From Inia geoffrensis (lineage: Eukaryota; Chordata; Mammalia; Artiodactyla; Iniidae): a stretch of 64,000 nt of DNA. The stretch is from positions 58,025,408-58,089,407 of the forward strand of contig CM070904.1 in NCBI GenBank assembly GCA_036417435.1, read 5' to 3'. This document shows positions 25,707 through 38,316 of the stretch, piece by piece; the first letter of the stretch is position 1; every line of letters starts with the position of its first letter. Below the pieces are notes generated by a model. The model had not been told where the DNA came from and made no database searches. It saw only the letters and a program-made list of their open reading frames with translations. The position numbers and the translations under genes are program-made.

Positions 25707-25895
25707 GGTACGCGGGCCTCTCACTGTTGAGGCCTCTCCCGTTGCGGAGCACAGGCTCCGGACGCGCAGGCTCAGCGGCCACGGCTCACGGGCCCAGCAG
25801 CTCCGCAGCATGTGGGATCTTCCCAGACCGGGGCACGAGCCCGTGTTCCCTGCATCGGCAGGCGGACTCTCAACCACTGCGCCACCAGGGAAGCC
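25676..25895 (-). mobile_element. CHR-type SINE inside an old L1, minus
   Basis: Full short-form CHR SINE with a long pure tail (about 28 T on plus), a CpG-rich body and the tRNA-Glu-like head at the right end (gccaccagggaagccc). The duplication is short (tggaat followed by T-run or gtttttt). It interrupts the antisense L1, whose sequence resumes at about 25,902. The long tail and retained CpGs suggest a young copy. Confidence 0.93.
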
Positions 25896-25901
25896 CTGGA
25901 A

Positions 25902-26104
25902 TGTTTTTTAACTACAAATTCATTTCCATTTCTTTGATAGTATAGGACTGTTCAGGGTATCAATTTCATCTTAGGTGATTTGGTAGTTTGTGCTTTTCAA
26001 AGAATTGTTTTATCTAAGTTTTAAGTTTATGTGCATAGTGTTGTTCATAGTATTCCTTCATTATTTGAATATCTGCTGGGTCTGTAGTAATTTTCTTATT
26101 GTAT
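25902..26104 (-). mobile_element. Ancient LINE-1 (continuation of the 22600 copy), minus
   Basis: Continues antisense ORF2 after the SINE: 'aactacaaattcatttccat' and 'gtctgtagtaattttctta' at the end. Confidence 0.65.
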
Positions 26105-26159
26105 TGGAGAAATAGTAATGCAATTAATGGACTGGATTTGTGTATATTTAAATTTATTT

Positions 26160-26760
26160 TTAAAAAGCCGGCTAAACAGTTTTTCGAAATAGTTATGCCA
26201 TTTACATTCCCATCAAAAGTTATGAAATTTCTGCCTGTTCTAGTTCCTCTCAACAATTGGCATAGTTGTTATTTTTACTTTTAGCCACGTGTTTTCCAAG
26301 TTATCTGTACCACTTTGCATTCCAACCAACAATGCATTAATTTTGTATCTTTGCTAACACTTGGTTTTGTCGGTCTTTTCAGTTTTATCCCCATGGGAGT
26401 GGATGCATAGTAGTATCTCATCATGTTTTCAATTTGCGTTTCTCTGATGAATATTAATGTTGAGAATTTTTTAACGTTATTTTGATCCAGTTAAGTTTTT
26501 CTTCAGTGAAGTGTCTATTAAACCCTTTTATTCATCTTTCAATTGGCTAGTTTGTATTCATATTGCTTAGTTATGAGTTATTTACATATTCTAGATAGTT
26601 CTCTGCCTGTCATTTCTATTGCTGATATTTCCTATTAACCTGTCTTTTCATTTTTAACAACACTGTCTTTTAAAGAGCAACTGTTATTAATATTGATAAA
26701 GTCAACTTATCATATTTCTTCATCTATATTTTTAGTGTCCTAAGAAATCTTTGCCTGTTC
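26160..26760 (-). mobile_element. Second ancient LINE-1 ORF2 3' fragment, minus
   Basis: Antisense ORF2 C-terminal text again ('ccaaccaacaatgcattaat', 'ttcagtgaagtgtctatta', 'tgagttatttacatattcta'). The order restarts relative to the preceding fragment, so it is a separate insertion or a duplicated piece. Confidence 0.7.
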
Positions 26761-27000
26761 CTTTGCCTGTCAAAATACTTTACACCTCCCACACACTCCA
26801 CTGAAGACAAGGATCTTGAAACACTTATTTTGCTTGGTTTTTACCCCCATAGACTCCCTGACCAATACTCATGTTACTATAATCTGGAATAGTAATTCCA
26901 CACTGTAATTAAAGTAATTATTTAATATTATCAATATTTATTTATATTTAACGTTATGTTTACTTGATATGTATGCTCATTAGTGCTCCTTGAAACCCAC

Positions 27001-27205
27001 CTTTTTTTTCTTTTGCTGTACGCGGGCCTCTCTCTGTTGTGGCCTCTTCCGTTGCAGAGCACAGGCTCCGGACGCACAGGCTCAGCGACCATGGCTCACG
27101 GGCCCAGCCGCTCCGCGGCACGTGGGATCTTCCCGGACCGGGGCACGACCCGTGTCCCCTGCATTGGCAGGCGGACTCTCAACCACTGCGCCACCAGGGA
27201 AGCCC
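27001..27205 (-). mobile_element. CHR-type SINE, minus
   Basis: Short form with the tRNA-Glu-like head at the right end and a mixed T-rich tail on the left. A perfect duplication tgaaacccac lies at 26991-27000 and 27206-27215. The B-box region is altered ('gggcacgacccgtg'), one base shorter than in the sister copies. Confidence 0.95.
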
Positions 27206-27292
27206 TGAAACCCACTTTTTATCCTTTTTTTTTTTGTTTTTCCTGAAGTACATTCTCTGATGCCCTACTATCCTATTAGTCTAGTTTACCCA

Positions 27293-27360
27293 TGTATAGT
27301 ATGGTATAATACAGTATAGTATAGTATACTATAGTATACTATAGTATACACATTACTATA
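27293..27360. repeat. (TATAG)n/(TATAC)n simple repeat, self-complementary
   Basis: Repeats of TATAG switching to TATAC produce palindromes such as tatactatagtata. Cruciform-prone simple repeat. Confidence 0.85.
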
Positions 27361-28554
27361 CACTAATATATATAACAGGTTAACTTTCTGAGTTCTTATA
27401 TGAATAAATATCTTTTTTATTTTGCCTTAGTTCTTGCTGAGAAATTTGTGGCCAAAATTATTCTGTTGGATAAAAATTATAAAAACATTGGGCTCTGAAA
27501 AAATGATCTCATGTTCCTTAGTAAATATTTAAAAATAAAGATCCATTTATTATTTTATTTTACGGAAAAATTCCAGGCAATCTTCTACACTTTTTTCTCT
27601 TTTATTCTCTTATTTTAGTTATATTCTTGGATGTATATTGGAATGTCTCAATATATCCTCCACGTTTCTTGGCTTGTATTTTATATTTTACATATTTTTA
27701 CATCATTTTATGTTGTTCAGGAAGATTTTCTTAGCTTTTATCTACATCCTTTTTGCTATCAGGCCTTATATCAAGTTAAAATTTTTGTTGCAATAGGTAA
27801 AATTTTTCATTTCCAAAATCTCCGATTTTTTATACTCGTCTATTCTTATTTAATATGTATGAGTTTTAAGTATTAAATAAACATCTTTTTCAGATTTCTC
27901 TATTATTTATGTTTTCTTTGTTGCTACCTTCAATTAATATCAAGGTATTTCCAACATCAGACGTTTGGTGATATTTCTATTACTTAAAACTTCCATGCTT
28001 GACGAGGGTTGTGCAAACTCTGCAGAAGATATTAGTCCTCTGCAGCAATAGGAGACTGGGTTGCCCTTCTCTGTGTACAGCTGTGGATGTTTCTTATAAG
28101 GTGGCTACAAAGATTTTCTAATACAATGTGCCTTGTAATCCCCAGAAAATTCAGCCACCAAGACCACCAGGCACTATGCTTCACCATCTTCCCAGTGAAG
28201 CAGACGAGTACTTCTAAGAAAAGCTTCAAACTTTTACCACAGTCTTGTTTTTTTACCTTGGTTTTATTTTTGCTCATCCCTCTAAAACAATGCATCTGGG
28301 AATTAGTCCCCAGATGATGTCCCTGCTTGGTTTCCAAAAATGATTATTTTTTTGTTTCTTTTCTACAATATTGGGGTTTGTTGGGCTTTGAAGCTAGAAA
28401 CTTCCTTGAATTTCTATACAGAAAAATGTAATCTATGTATGTCTTACAAGTAAAAGCGCACCATGCAAAGATAATTCTCTCCCTAACAATACTTTGTTTG
28501 TACATTTATTGAAGTAGAATTTAAAATAGGTTGTAAGTATTTTGTATTTCGATT
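27361..28554. other. Unassigned sequence
   Basis: Nothing recognised. Open frames at 27631-27876 and on both strands at 28032-28337 have no family resemblance. Confidence 0.4.
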
Positions 28555-28620
28555 TCCCATAGCAGACTATGAACACTTTGAGGTCAGGGACTGTATATTA
28601 GAAAATGTTAGTATCCTACA
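28555..28620 (+). repeat. L2 3'-end fragment
   Basis: 'gactatgaacactttgaggt' followed by 'cagggactgtatatta' parallels the L2 tail 'tgtaagctccttgaggg' and 'cagggactgtgt'. Short and diverged. Confidence 0.5.
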
Positions 28621-28644
28621 TAATATTCACTCTCCTCTTCTTTA

Positions 28645-28990
28645 TTAACAGAATTCCAATTTATTTTGGAGTGGATTTATGGCAGCTAAGAATACATGCC
28701 CTGCTCCTTTGCAGCTAGAAGTAGACATTTGACACAATTCTGGCCACTGAGATGTAAACACAATTTATTGGGTATAGTTTCTGGGGAGGTTCTTCATTGG
28801 AGATGATCCAGCTGGCCTGCATACCTTTTGCTTTTTGTCTTTCTTCTTCCTACTCGGAATGTGGATGTGATATTTAGAGCTCTAGCATCCTTGCTGCCTT
28901 CATACAAGTGGGAGATAAAGATTATCATTCCTATAGCCATGAAATTAAATCACTAACCTGTAGTATGATTGTGCCAGTTAGGCCACGTAC
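28645..28990. repeat. Probable old interspersed repeat, family not assigned
   Basis: Text such as 'gacacaattctggccactga' and 'ggatgtgatatttagagctc' is reminiscent of mammalian medium-reiteration elements. I cannot name the family or orientation with confidence. Confidence 0.35.
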
Positions 28991-29329
28991 TCACATGTGA
29001 ACCAAGATAAAATGTCTATGAACTACTAAAGGATGCTTTATGTAAACCTAAGTTCCTGGAACAATAACTTTCTAGGGAAATGCACCTATCTTAATTGGCT
29101 TAGTCTAAGAAACATGTGTCTCTGGACCTGGCACGAATTTCTTCCAGACTACATCATGGCTGCTATACAATGAGGAAGCAATAAAATGGATATTTCAGGA
29201 GTCACTTAAAATATGGATTCTATAGTCCGTATTTTCAGTTACCCAACAAATATATGAATCCCTTCCTTCATTTACACATTTCAGTAAACTCAATCTATAG
29301 GAAGTTAATCTAAGCTACCCTTCATCTAA
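28991..29329. other. Unassigned sequence
   Basis: Nothing recognisable between two repeat remnants. Confidence 0.4.
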
Positions 29330-29620
29330 CGTATTTCACATCATCCTTAAAGAATACTCTTAGGTATCACTTTTCCCACAATGCTTTCCCCGGCCTCCTC
29401 TTTCCCCATGCCATGTCTGCCCTCCTCTGTGCTTCTAACTTATTTTTTGCCCACCTTTATTGCTTCACTTGTCACAATTTATGACAATTATCATATTATT
29501 TGTCTGTTTACCCAACTAAAAGATCTATCTTGTTGTTATACCATCACTGTGTACATTAATTATGAATTCAATGTTTAGACCATATTGGATATTCAATAAT
29601 TATTTGTTGAACTGTAATTC
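29330..29620 (+). repeat. L2 3'-end fragment
   Basis: Sense L2 tail order: pyrimidine-rich text, 'tgcttcacttgtcacaattt', 'caactaaaagatctatcttg', then 'caataattatttgttgaact' as the terminal 'caataaatatttgttgaat' equivalent. Confidence 0.7.
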
Positions 29621-29920
29621 AACTGCAAGTGATTCTATTTTAGTTCATGTTTTCTATAAGCTTATATATTATCAGAATATCAAGAAATGGAGTGCAGACT
29701 AAAACCAACTATTTAAATTAAAGTTTCAAAAAGTTCTCTGTCCTTGTGAACTTTAATAACTAGAGCATCACTGGTAATATGTTAATTACTATAAGCTTAG
29801 AATGGCCAAATAATTCCCAAAGAAACTTAAAATATAACTATGATCTGAAAAATAGCATGGACAAGTTTTAAGCTATAAAAGTCCAACTATTAACTCTTTG
29901 CTTAAGTGTGTATGTGTACC

Positions 29921-29970
29921 TGTCTCTTTTTTCTCTCTCTCTATCTCACACACAACATACACACACACTC
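29921..29970. repeat. (CT)n-(CA)n compound repeat
   Basis: CTCTCT followed by CACACA units. Confidence 0.75.
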
Positions 29971-32861
29971 ACTGAAATGTCAGCATTTATTTCCTTAGAA
30001 TGATCGGTTAGGTTGTGATGATGCTGCACAAATGTGGTTATGAGATACAGTTGCAGCATAGCATGCCTAACTGCATTTATTTTAAGTGTTTTCACATTCT
30101 ACCATTTTTCTTCTTAAAAAGTAATTCCCATAATTATTTCATTAAAAAATAACAAGCATAATTAAGGCATAGCAATATATAATTCTTAGGATTTTAAATA
30201 AAAAAGAGCAAACACACTGAGAAATTAAAATATTGTTTTCCTGAATATAAGAGCATTTTATTCTTTAATTAGAAGTCATAAATTTAACTGAATGTGGAAA
30301 CATTCAATTTAGAGAAGTATGAGCATAATTATGAACTAACTTCTATTTAGGAAAAAAAAAAAAAACATAGATACAGACACAGTACACACCCAGTTGATTT
30401 TTAAACAGGAACAATAGCCATAAATATATATTTTAAATTCTGTCTATACAGCTCTCTATTTGGCTATAAATATGTCCAGGTTAAATGAAAATGTTCCCAA
30501 TTGAAGTGTACCGTTGTCCATTCTACCCTTTATCAGCTTCACATGTACGGTTCTAAGGTAAACATGCAATCATACACTTTGAAATTTTGATCTTGAATCT
30601 TGACAGCACATTTCCAAAGGTATAACATCTTAATCAAATTTAAAAATAAAACATCCCAGTGCTGAGCTTGGTCGTAAACCTAAAATTATATAACATACAT
30701 GTTTTTGTGCTTTGTCAATTACATTTGAAATAGGGGACTGTTTGTTTCAGCCCTTCTAAAAATGAGACGAGGATGAGAAAACAACCTATTTCCTTATTAG
30801 GTTCAGAAGTCAAAGGACTCAGCCAGGAGCCGCAGGCTTCAAGAACATAGAAGATTAAGACATATATTGGATTCATGATGGAGGGCAGAAAGTTCATTTT
30901 CAAAATAAAACAGAATTTTATTCATATTCCTTTTAAAATTCAGATTGCCATTTGCCAGATGACCTGTGACATGGCAGCAGTGTATTACATTTTCAATGAG
31001 CAGTCTGTCTGGGGCTGCTAGTGGGAGAAACTGCTTCCTGGTTTCTAGGTTTTTATTTTTTTAAGTAAGATATTGTTGTCAGAATTTTAGATAGTGCAAA
31101 CAGGGGCAAGGTAACATATTTATTTTTAATAAGGAGAAGATGTAGAATAATATAGGCATCAGTATTATGCATGGAATAACCCTGTAAAAAAAAAATCACA
31201 ACAGCTCAGGTAAAATGTGTATATGGGACCGTCAAAGATCGGGATGCCAGCATCTCAATGCGAAATAAGAGCAGGCCAAAAACATGAATCTTTATTTAAA
31301 AAATAAATACATGTGAATGCCTTTTTAAACAAGTTTTGGTAGAGTGCAAGACAAGCCAGGGACTAGATTTATCCAGCTCACCATCTGTCAAAATTATATT
31401 ATAGACGACACATATGCATAGATACAAGACCACTGATTTTCATATATATTAAAACCTGAAACTACTGCAGGATATGAAAACCTACAAACTGTTAAGCCAA
31501 AAGGCTTACATCTAGAACTTTTTTTCCCTCCACATTGTTTTAATTCTATTCTCTTCCTGACCACATTCAGGAGAAATGGACATGTAGTCAATGGAAATAT
31601 ATAAAAATTAAATTTCATTTAGGAAAAATCAAAATAGAAACTTTAGAAAATATGAAAGTAAGAGAAAGGATGTGCCCTTTATTTTTGGAGCTGCTTTTGT
31701 GGGTGAATATACACAGTTAATATCTTACATTGTAGAAAAGAGGTTTTAAGATGAGGTTGAGGACAATTTAATGTCAGATAAACAAAGGTGATGCCTGTCA
31801 AAGTAGAAAACTAGCAATAATGAGACATGTTACTCATCATGTAACAAACATGTTACAGAGCTGTTTATATTTCACCCTTGAGCATAGCTTTGTGTTATGT
31901 TACTACCGTGTGTTATTTCTGTTAACCTCTCAAATGAGAAACAAAGGGCAACAAACACACCAGTTTTGACTGCTTTGGCACCATACTTTTCAAGTGGAAT
32001 GAGGGAAGGAGAGAACTCTTAACCTCATACTTACTTTGAACAAATAATGTTTATATATTTTTCTCATATATTGATTAGAATAATATGTTTACCTGGTAGC
32101 AAGTATTGGCTTTAAGCCATTTGCTGTATTTAAATAAATGATTGGTTTGTAAGTACAGCTCTGAAAGCTTTTTTTTTGTCCCTGGAGATGATATTGTGAA
32201 ATCATATCCTTCAATAATAATTGTTTGAACAACAACACAAAAAACCAACATAACTTCTTATTGAACTAGATAATTATCTCTTCTTATCAATAACACAAAC
32301 TTTCCATATTATACAAATTAGTCTCAATACTCATTTTTATTAAATAAATATTTTCAGGTAAAAACCTTGAAATTTTGTTATTTTTAAAAAATGACAGCAG
32401 AAGTAAATTAAATGACAGTGGATTTCACTTTAAGAACAGATGTTCTATAAACAGATAATTTCTATTATAATTTAAAACTCATGATAGGAAAGGAAGAGAA
32501 AATTAGATATCCTTCTTAGGCTCTTCCCAAATGTGTTTGCACATTAATCACTGCAATTATGATCCATGATGTCTCAATGTCCTTCCAACTTCTTAATGGA
32601 CAATCTCCAAAGAAAAGTTCATATCATTCTTTTTTTTTGTAGTTTTAATTTAAATTAGGTAAACATTGTCTCTCCATGAAATGTTTAAATACCCATGATT
32701 TTAGACATTACATTTTGTGTGTGGTTTTGTAGCCAACGGGAAAACTGAAGAAATGATTTTATTGTAAGCTTTGTTTTATTTTAATTGTTAAAATACATTT
32801 TGAAGTGCACACAATCTCCATAATATTCAAAACAAGAGGAAAATCTTTTGATTCTCCTACA

Positions 32862-32933
32862 AGAAAGGAAGGAAGAAAGAAAAGAAGGCAGAGATAAAGA
32901 AGGAAGGAAGGAAGGAGGGGAGGGAGGAAGGAG
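32862..32933. repeat. (GGAA)n polypurine tract
   Basis: Pure A/G except for a few bases, with GGAAGGAA core. GGAA arrays are ETS-type binding sequences in general. No nearby gene is visible. Confidence 0.85.
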
Positions 32934-33439
32934 TAAACAAATGAAGGAAGAAAAGAGAATCCTTAAACCAATAAATTCTAAATGCAGTAGAAGTACTTTG
33001 GAATAATATGATTTGCACGTGTTGTATGTCAAATTATACACTTTTTCCTCACACACATTTCACAGTACCAAAAGCCTGCAAATCCTGATACTCTGGCTTT
33101 GTCTATGCCATTTATTAGTCCAGTCTGCCTAGACAGTGCTATTGAACAGATTTCATTACATAGCGTGGAAAATGACTGTCAAAATTGATGAAATTAGTAT
33201 CTTTTGAGCTATAATGTGCTTGGCATATGTCGCTAGGAATGTTTTCCAGTAGCTCACACAAGCACCAAACAAAATTTTGAGTTTCTTCCTATTGACTAGC
33301 AATAGACTGATTTATTTTAAATTATTTTTTAAAAAGTTTTGAGCCAGTGACTTAACCAGTTGAACCCCAAACAGAAAATAGGCACCGAATTTTGCAATAC
33401 AATGGGATTGAGATTGCTTCTTCACTGAGCTAATTCTCC

Positions 33440-33920
33440 CAGAATCCACTGTTCATCTCATCACTCCTTATAAAATACAGAATCCTTAATTGGTCTGTGC
33501 TTCTCCAACATGTTTTTAATGAAAACGCAGCACATAACTCTTAGTTTGTTGGCTGCCAGAGCCCAATTTACAAAAGTGAGAGTGCGAGATAAGAAAAGAG
33601 TACATCTGCAGAGCAGGCTGCGCAATGAATCACACGGTGCCAGAGTTGAGTAGAATATAATTGAGTCCAACATCTCTGAGCACTTTCACCATAATTAATG
33701 ATAATCTGTAACAGAGGAATCTGAGATTCCAGTTCAGAGAACTGTTTAATTAGGCCAAGTAATGAAAGCAGAAGCAGTACAAGAATATGGCCTGTCTCAT
33801 GATTAATGATTCATGCTACTGAACACAAAAGTGCCGCACTGTTAACTCTAACGGATGCTGCATCTCTCTGGCATTTACAAAATAGTGAAATGCATGCAGT
33901 TTTGTATTTTAAAGATGTAA
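33440..33920. other. Candidate conserved non-coding segment
   Basis: High-complexity single-copy sequence with no repeat signature. It has clusters of ATTA/TAAT cores ('cataattaatgataat' near 33,691 and 'catgattaatgattcatg' near 33,799). Conservation is inferred from texture only. Confidence 0.25.
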
Positions 33921-35419
33921 CTGGCAGTATCCTTTTCTGAGCTATTTACATGATAAATATGGTTCCAAAGGTAACTGTCTTCTTCACAGGTTCTTTGCTC
34001 TGGGGTAGTTTAAGATAAATATGGTATCTGTCTCCACATCAGTATTAAGGTAAGTGTTGTTCCAACACAGGATAATTAACACTTTCTCTTTCACTTTCCA
34101 AGTTAGTAAAACATTATTTTCCATCTTACTTTTTTGTTATTTTAAAAGCATGTCTTTTATTGACCAAATCGTACATCTTAATATTTACATATACACCTCA
34201 CTCATTAATAACACAATAAAGAAAAAATAGGATCAAGATAAAATCTAAGATACAGAAAAAATAAAACATGTTTGACAGTTATTATTTTAGGGGGTCAGAG
34301 TGTAAAAATGTCTTCTCAATGTACAGCAATTTAACACTGGGATTGCCCTGTGAGTATAGGAGACAAAAGAAAAAATGGTTTGCCCAAGGCTTTGATTCAC
34401 AAACCAGCAAATTATATAGGTTTTATGTGGCTACTCACTATGTTTTTTAATAACATAAGGAGTAGTACTTCTTAGGATTGCAGAATTGCATCGTACATAT
34501 GCAGGTACTGTGATAAGACAACTTCCATAATAAAACATGCATATTCTGTTCTCAAAAAAATTAGGTCTCTTTAGGTAACTGCTGCAGAAGCTTCTGTGAT
34601 TCAGCACCTACTGAGATTTAGACTAATTCAGAGGACACCTCATCTGTTATATGGATTCAAAGAAAAGATTTCTGGATTCTCCATTCTCCTTACCCTGCTT
34701 CCAATACTTGTGGAAACTTAGTTAATCACAACAGTGCAACTCATGCTTGACATCCAGATCTCTCCTGTTGGTCCAAATAGAATATGTGATCTCAGAAGCA
34801 GTGGAATTCCAGGGTTGCCAATAAGCTTGGATCCCTGTAAACCTGGGACAACTGGCAGAGATGCGAAATTTCAATGATTGCTTTCAAGTAGGCTAAAACA
34901 AAATCTCTGATGTCTACAGCTTTTTCATGCAATCTAAAGAGGAGTTGATCTCCCAGGAATGTTTTCAAGAAAATAGTAGTACAACACATGTAAATGGAAC
35001 AATTTTTTATTAGGCATTAAAGAACCATACATTATTCAAAAATTTCAGAATACATATTGAATTCTTTGTCTGAATCTTACTACACACACTTTAAAAAAGG
35101 TCAAATAAATTTCTCTTAGCTACCTCTGTAAATATCTGGGTGGACTTTATACATGAAATGATCATTTTCTACTATAATCATAGATGATAAATGCATCATA
35201 TACAAGAAATAATTTTTTTTTCAAGCAATCCATTTAATCAAATTCTTTTAAAGGGATTTGCACATATTCCTTAGCTAGTTTGATAAATTTTATATATTGA
35301 AATTGTTTGCGAATCAACTATTGTTGGTACATGGATTGTAGAAGATAAAAAGAGAAAGTGGGCATCATTATGTGGGAGGTTCTCAAAGGAAGAAACCACC
35401 TACCAATTATTTTACAGTG

Positions 35420-35600
35420 AATAAAAATAGCTAATGTTTTTAAGGCAATTTCTATGTTCCAGACACTGATCTTCACAATTTCATATGTTATTTGTTCTTT
35501 GCAACAAATAAACTAATGAAAAAGTTACTATAATTATACAAACGTGAAACATGAGAAGAAAGCTTAAACAATGACTTGGCTAAGATTAGTTTATCAGCAT
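35420..35600 (+). repeat. MIR fragment
   Basis: Order matches MIR sense: 'tttctatgttccagacactg', then 'acaatttcatatgttatttg', then 'cgtgaaacatgagaagaaag', equivalent to 'ctatgtgccaggcact', 'catttaatcctcacaa' and 'gatgaggaaactgag'. Confidence 0.65.
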
Positions 35601-35610
35601 ATTACAGAAA

Positions 35611-36039
35611 AAAAATATCAATATTATAACATCACATTTATATTTCTCATGTAAAAGAAGACCAGAGCTGCCATGGTAACTTCAAAGTGTCATCAGAAGT
35701 CAGAATTCCCTCTTTCCACGCTGCCTTACTCAGCAGATGACCACATAATCAGAGCTAACTGGTAAAGTTTCAGCTACTACATTTATCTTCCAACCAGTGT
35801 GAAAAGTGAGGAAGGAAGAAAAGGATTTGTCCCATTCTCTTAAGAAGGCTTTCAATAAATTCCATGCTGCTTTTCTCCTTAAATCACACAGGCAGGAACC
35901 TAGCCACATGGCCTCATATAACTATAATATAGGCTGGGTAATATAGACTTTAATCTTTGGAGCAATGTGTTAAACTCAACATCAGGTTTGCATCATTAAG
36001 AAGACTGGAAAAATAGACTTAAGAGTCATCTGGTATTCT
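35611..36039. other. Unassigned sequence
   Basis: No repeat or gene recognised. Confidence 0.4.
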
Positions 36040-36140
36040 CTAGCACATCGAGGTTTAGTGACTTACTACTTGCTTGTCATGCAGCTGTTAAATGGTAGAG
36101 CCTAAATTTGAAGACAAACCTGTTTGAATCAAACGCCATA
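36040..36140 (+). repeat. MIR 3' fragment
   Basis: 'gaggtttagtgacttactac' then 'atgcagctgttaaatggtag' parallels the MIR segments 'gaggttaagtaacttgccc' and 'cacagctagtaagtggcag'. Confidence 0.55.
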
Positions 36141-36589
36141 TTCTTAACTATTATCATGTATACATAGTGCCTTATATCATATACATAGTAGCTTCTTGAT
36201 AAAGACTAGTTGATTTTTATTAATTTCAGCTTAATGATAATTGATAGAAAATTATATTATTTTATTCTAGCTTATATTAAAAACCTGAGTATTTTAACAA
36301 AAGTAAAATATAATCTGTTCAGTCCTTCAAATACCATTTGAAGGTATCATGTGTAACTCTAAGAAAAATAAGAGGTAGATATGAGGCATGGCCAGTACTA
36401 GCATTAGCTACTGGCAATATATTTCTATTTTTAAATCCGAAATCTCCTTGAAGATTTTTTTTATAAGTGGACAAACAAGTATCCTGAAAGTTTTGAGACT
36501 AATGCTTTTACTTATGTATGTGGAGACAATGACAACTTCATAATAACACACACCTGGGATAATTTTAATATGTCATTGGGAATAAAATT
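36141..36589. other. Unassigned AT-rich sequence
   Basis: No recognisable feature. Confidence 0.4.
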
Positions 36590-38316
36590 TCAGAGATGTT
36601 GAATATGAAAAATATGCATAGAAGAAACACTAGAGTATACTCATTGAAACGAAGAATGCAGGGGATGGATTAAAATAAATCCAATGGGTGGGTTAAAATA
36701 TATACAAATTGAAAGAAAATAGCAAATTGAATAATTGATCTGAGGAAATAAAACAGAATCCAGATAAAATGAAAGAAAATATGAGAGAGTAAGAGCGTGG
36801 GAAGTAGAATGAGAAAATCCACTATTATATTTCTTATGAATTATAGAAAGAGAAGATGACAAATTGAGAAGATACATTGAAAGAAATAATGATTATGAAT
36901 TTTCCAAACTGTAAACCAGCAAAAAAGATGAGTTTTCAGGTCCAGAAAGCTCACTGAGCACTGAGATGGACAACTTAAACACAAAACAAAACCCCAGTTT
37001 CATTGTAATAGAATTTCTAATTCTAAAGGCAAAGGGAAAATTACAAAACAATCAGGGAGAAAATATAAATAATAATTTGGATGACAATGAATGTCTCCTT
37101 GCAGCAACAAATAGCAAGGGTGAACGCAATAGTATCATTAAAATTTGCTGTGTAAATAACTCTCAACTTATATCTCTATCCCTAAACTGCTTATTGACAA
37201 TATCATGCAAATGAATACTGGAAGACTTTATCAGTTACATAAAATAGATTAAAAATAAAAATACTAAGATATACTTCAGACAGAAGGAAATTGAAACTAG
37301 GAGAAAAAGTGGATGCAAAGAACAATAAGAAGAAAAAAATTAATATACTGGTTAAAGTAGGAAGTATGAAATGTCAAACAACAAAAGTAGTTCTGGCTTC
37401 TACCCAGAGTAGGGAAAGATGGAAAGAGTGTATCTTTCAATTTAATCAAAAGGAAAATCCAGTTAATCTGCAAAATCACTTTTGTTGGACCTATTAGAGA
37501 ACTGAAGTCTCAAGGCAACCACCTTTTCTGAAAACTAAAGAAAGAGAGTTTCCTTCATGGAGAGATGGGGCATGAACACTGCAAAGAGTCAGATGAAACT
37601 TCTTCTCAAGTCTAGAAATCATTAACAGAAATATATTGAGAAAGTCCTAAAATATTTGGAAATTAAAGGACAGGCTTCTTTAAAATAAAAACATGGATTA
37701 AAGATGAAGTTACAGGGAAAGTAGAAAATATTTTGAATAGAATATAAATTAAAACAAAACATATCAAAATTTATGGGAGGCAGTTGAAGCAGTGCTTAGT
37801 AGAAAAATTAAGTAAATTAAATGTTATAACTATAATTATATACACATATATATTCTATAGCATAGAAATATAATACATATTAATTTATACTAAATGTAAA
37901 ATTATATAATTAGTATAAATAAAAATGAATTATAAAAGAGGGAGATTTTAAATCAGTGATCTAAGATTCCACCTTAAGAAACTAGAAACAAATTATATTA
38001 AACACAAAGCAAGCAGAAGCAAGAAAATAATTAAAATACTATTATATATCAATGAAATTGATAACAAAAATTCAAGACAATACAATCAAATCAAAATCTA
38101 GCTGTTGACAAGAACCATAAATTTGATAGCACACACAAAAAAATGAAATGTTTAGATATAAATCTCATAAAATATGTGCAAGATTTGTATGCTAAAACAC
38201 TCATTAAAGAAGTTAAAGAATACCAAATAAGTGGAAATAAATTGTGTTTATGGATGAAATGGTTCAATATTGTCAAGATGTCATTTCTCTCCAAATTGAT
38301 AGCAATGTGCTTTTCT
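36590..38316 (+). mobile_element. Ancient LINE-1 (L1M-type), plus, internally deleted
   Basis: Sense text moves from ORF1-like (about 36,900-37,250) through the ORF1-ORF2 region to ORF2. Text near 37,640-38,090 ('tatttggaaattaaaggaca', 'gcagtgcttagtagaaaaat', 'agaaactagaaacaaattat') corresponds to the post-endonuclease region. Text at 38,150-38,310 ('atgtgcaagatttgtatgct', 'caatattgtcaagatgtcat') corresponds to late RT, so the part between is deleted. No intact frame. Confidence 0.7.

Larger units (their letters stand above)
29621..35419. other. Mostly single-copy sequence
   Basis: Long stretch with few recognisable repeats apart from a CT/CA repeat (29921-29970) and a purine microsatellite (32862-32933). 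No exon is supported. The part at 33,440-33,920 looks like complex single-copy sequence with several homeodomain-type ATTA cores. Confidence 0.45.

Noticed and set aside
25639..25945. Arg/Pro-rich frames of 80-90 codons over SINEs (also at 2931, 27039 and 58511)
   Set aside because: These lie wholly in CHR SINEs. The repeated motif HGSRAQ...MWDLPRPGHEPVSPASAG is SINE sequence read in frame, not a protein family.
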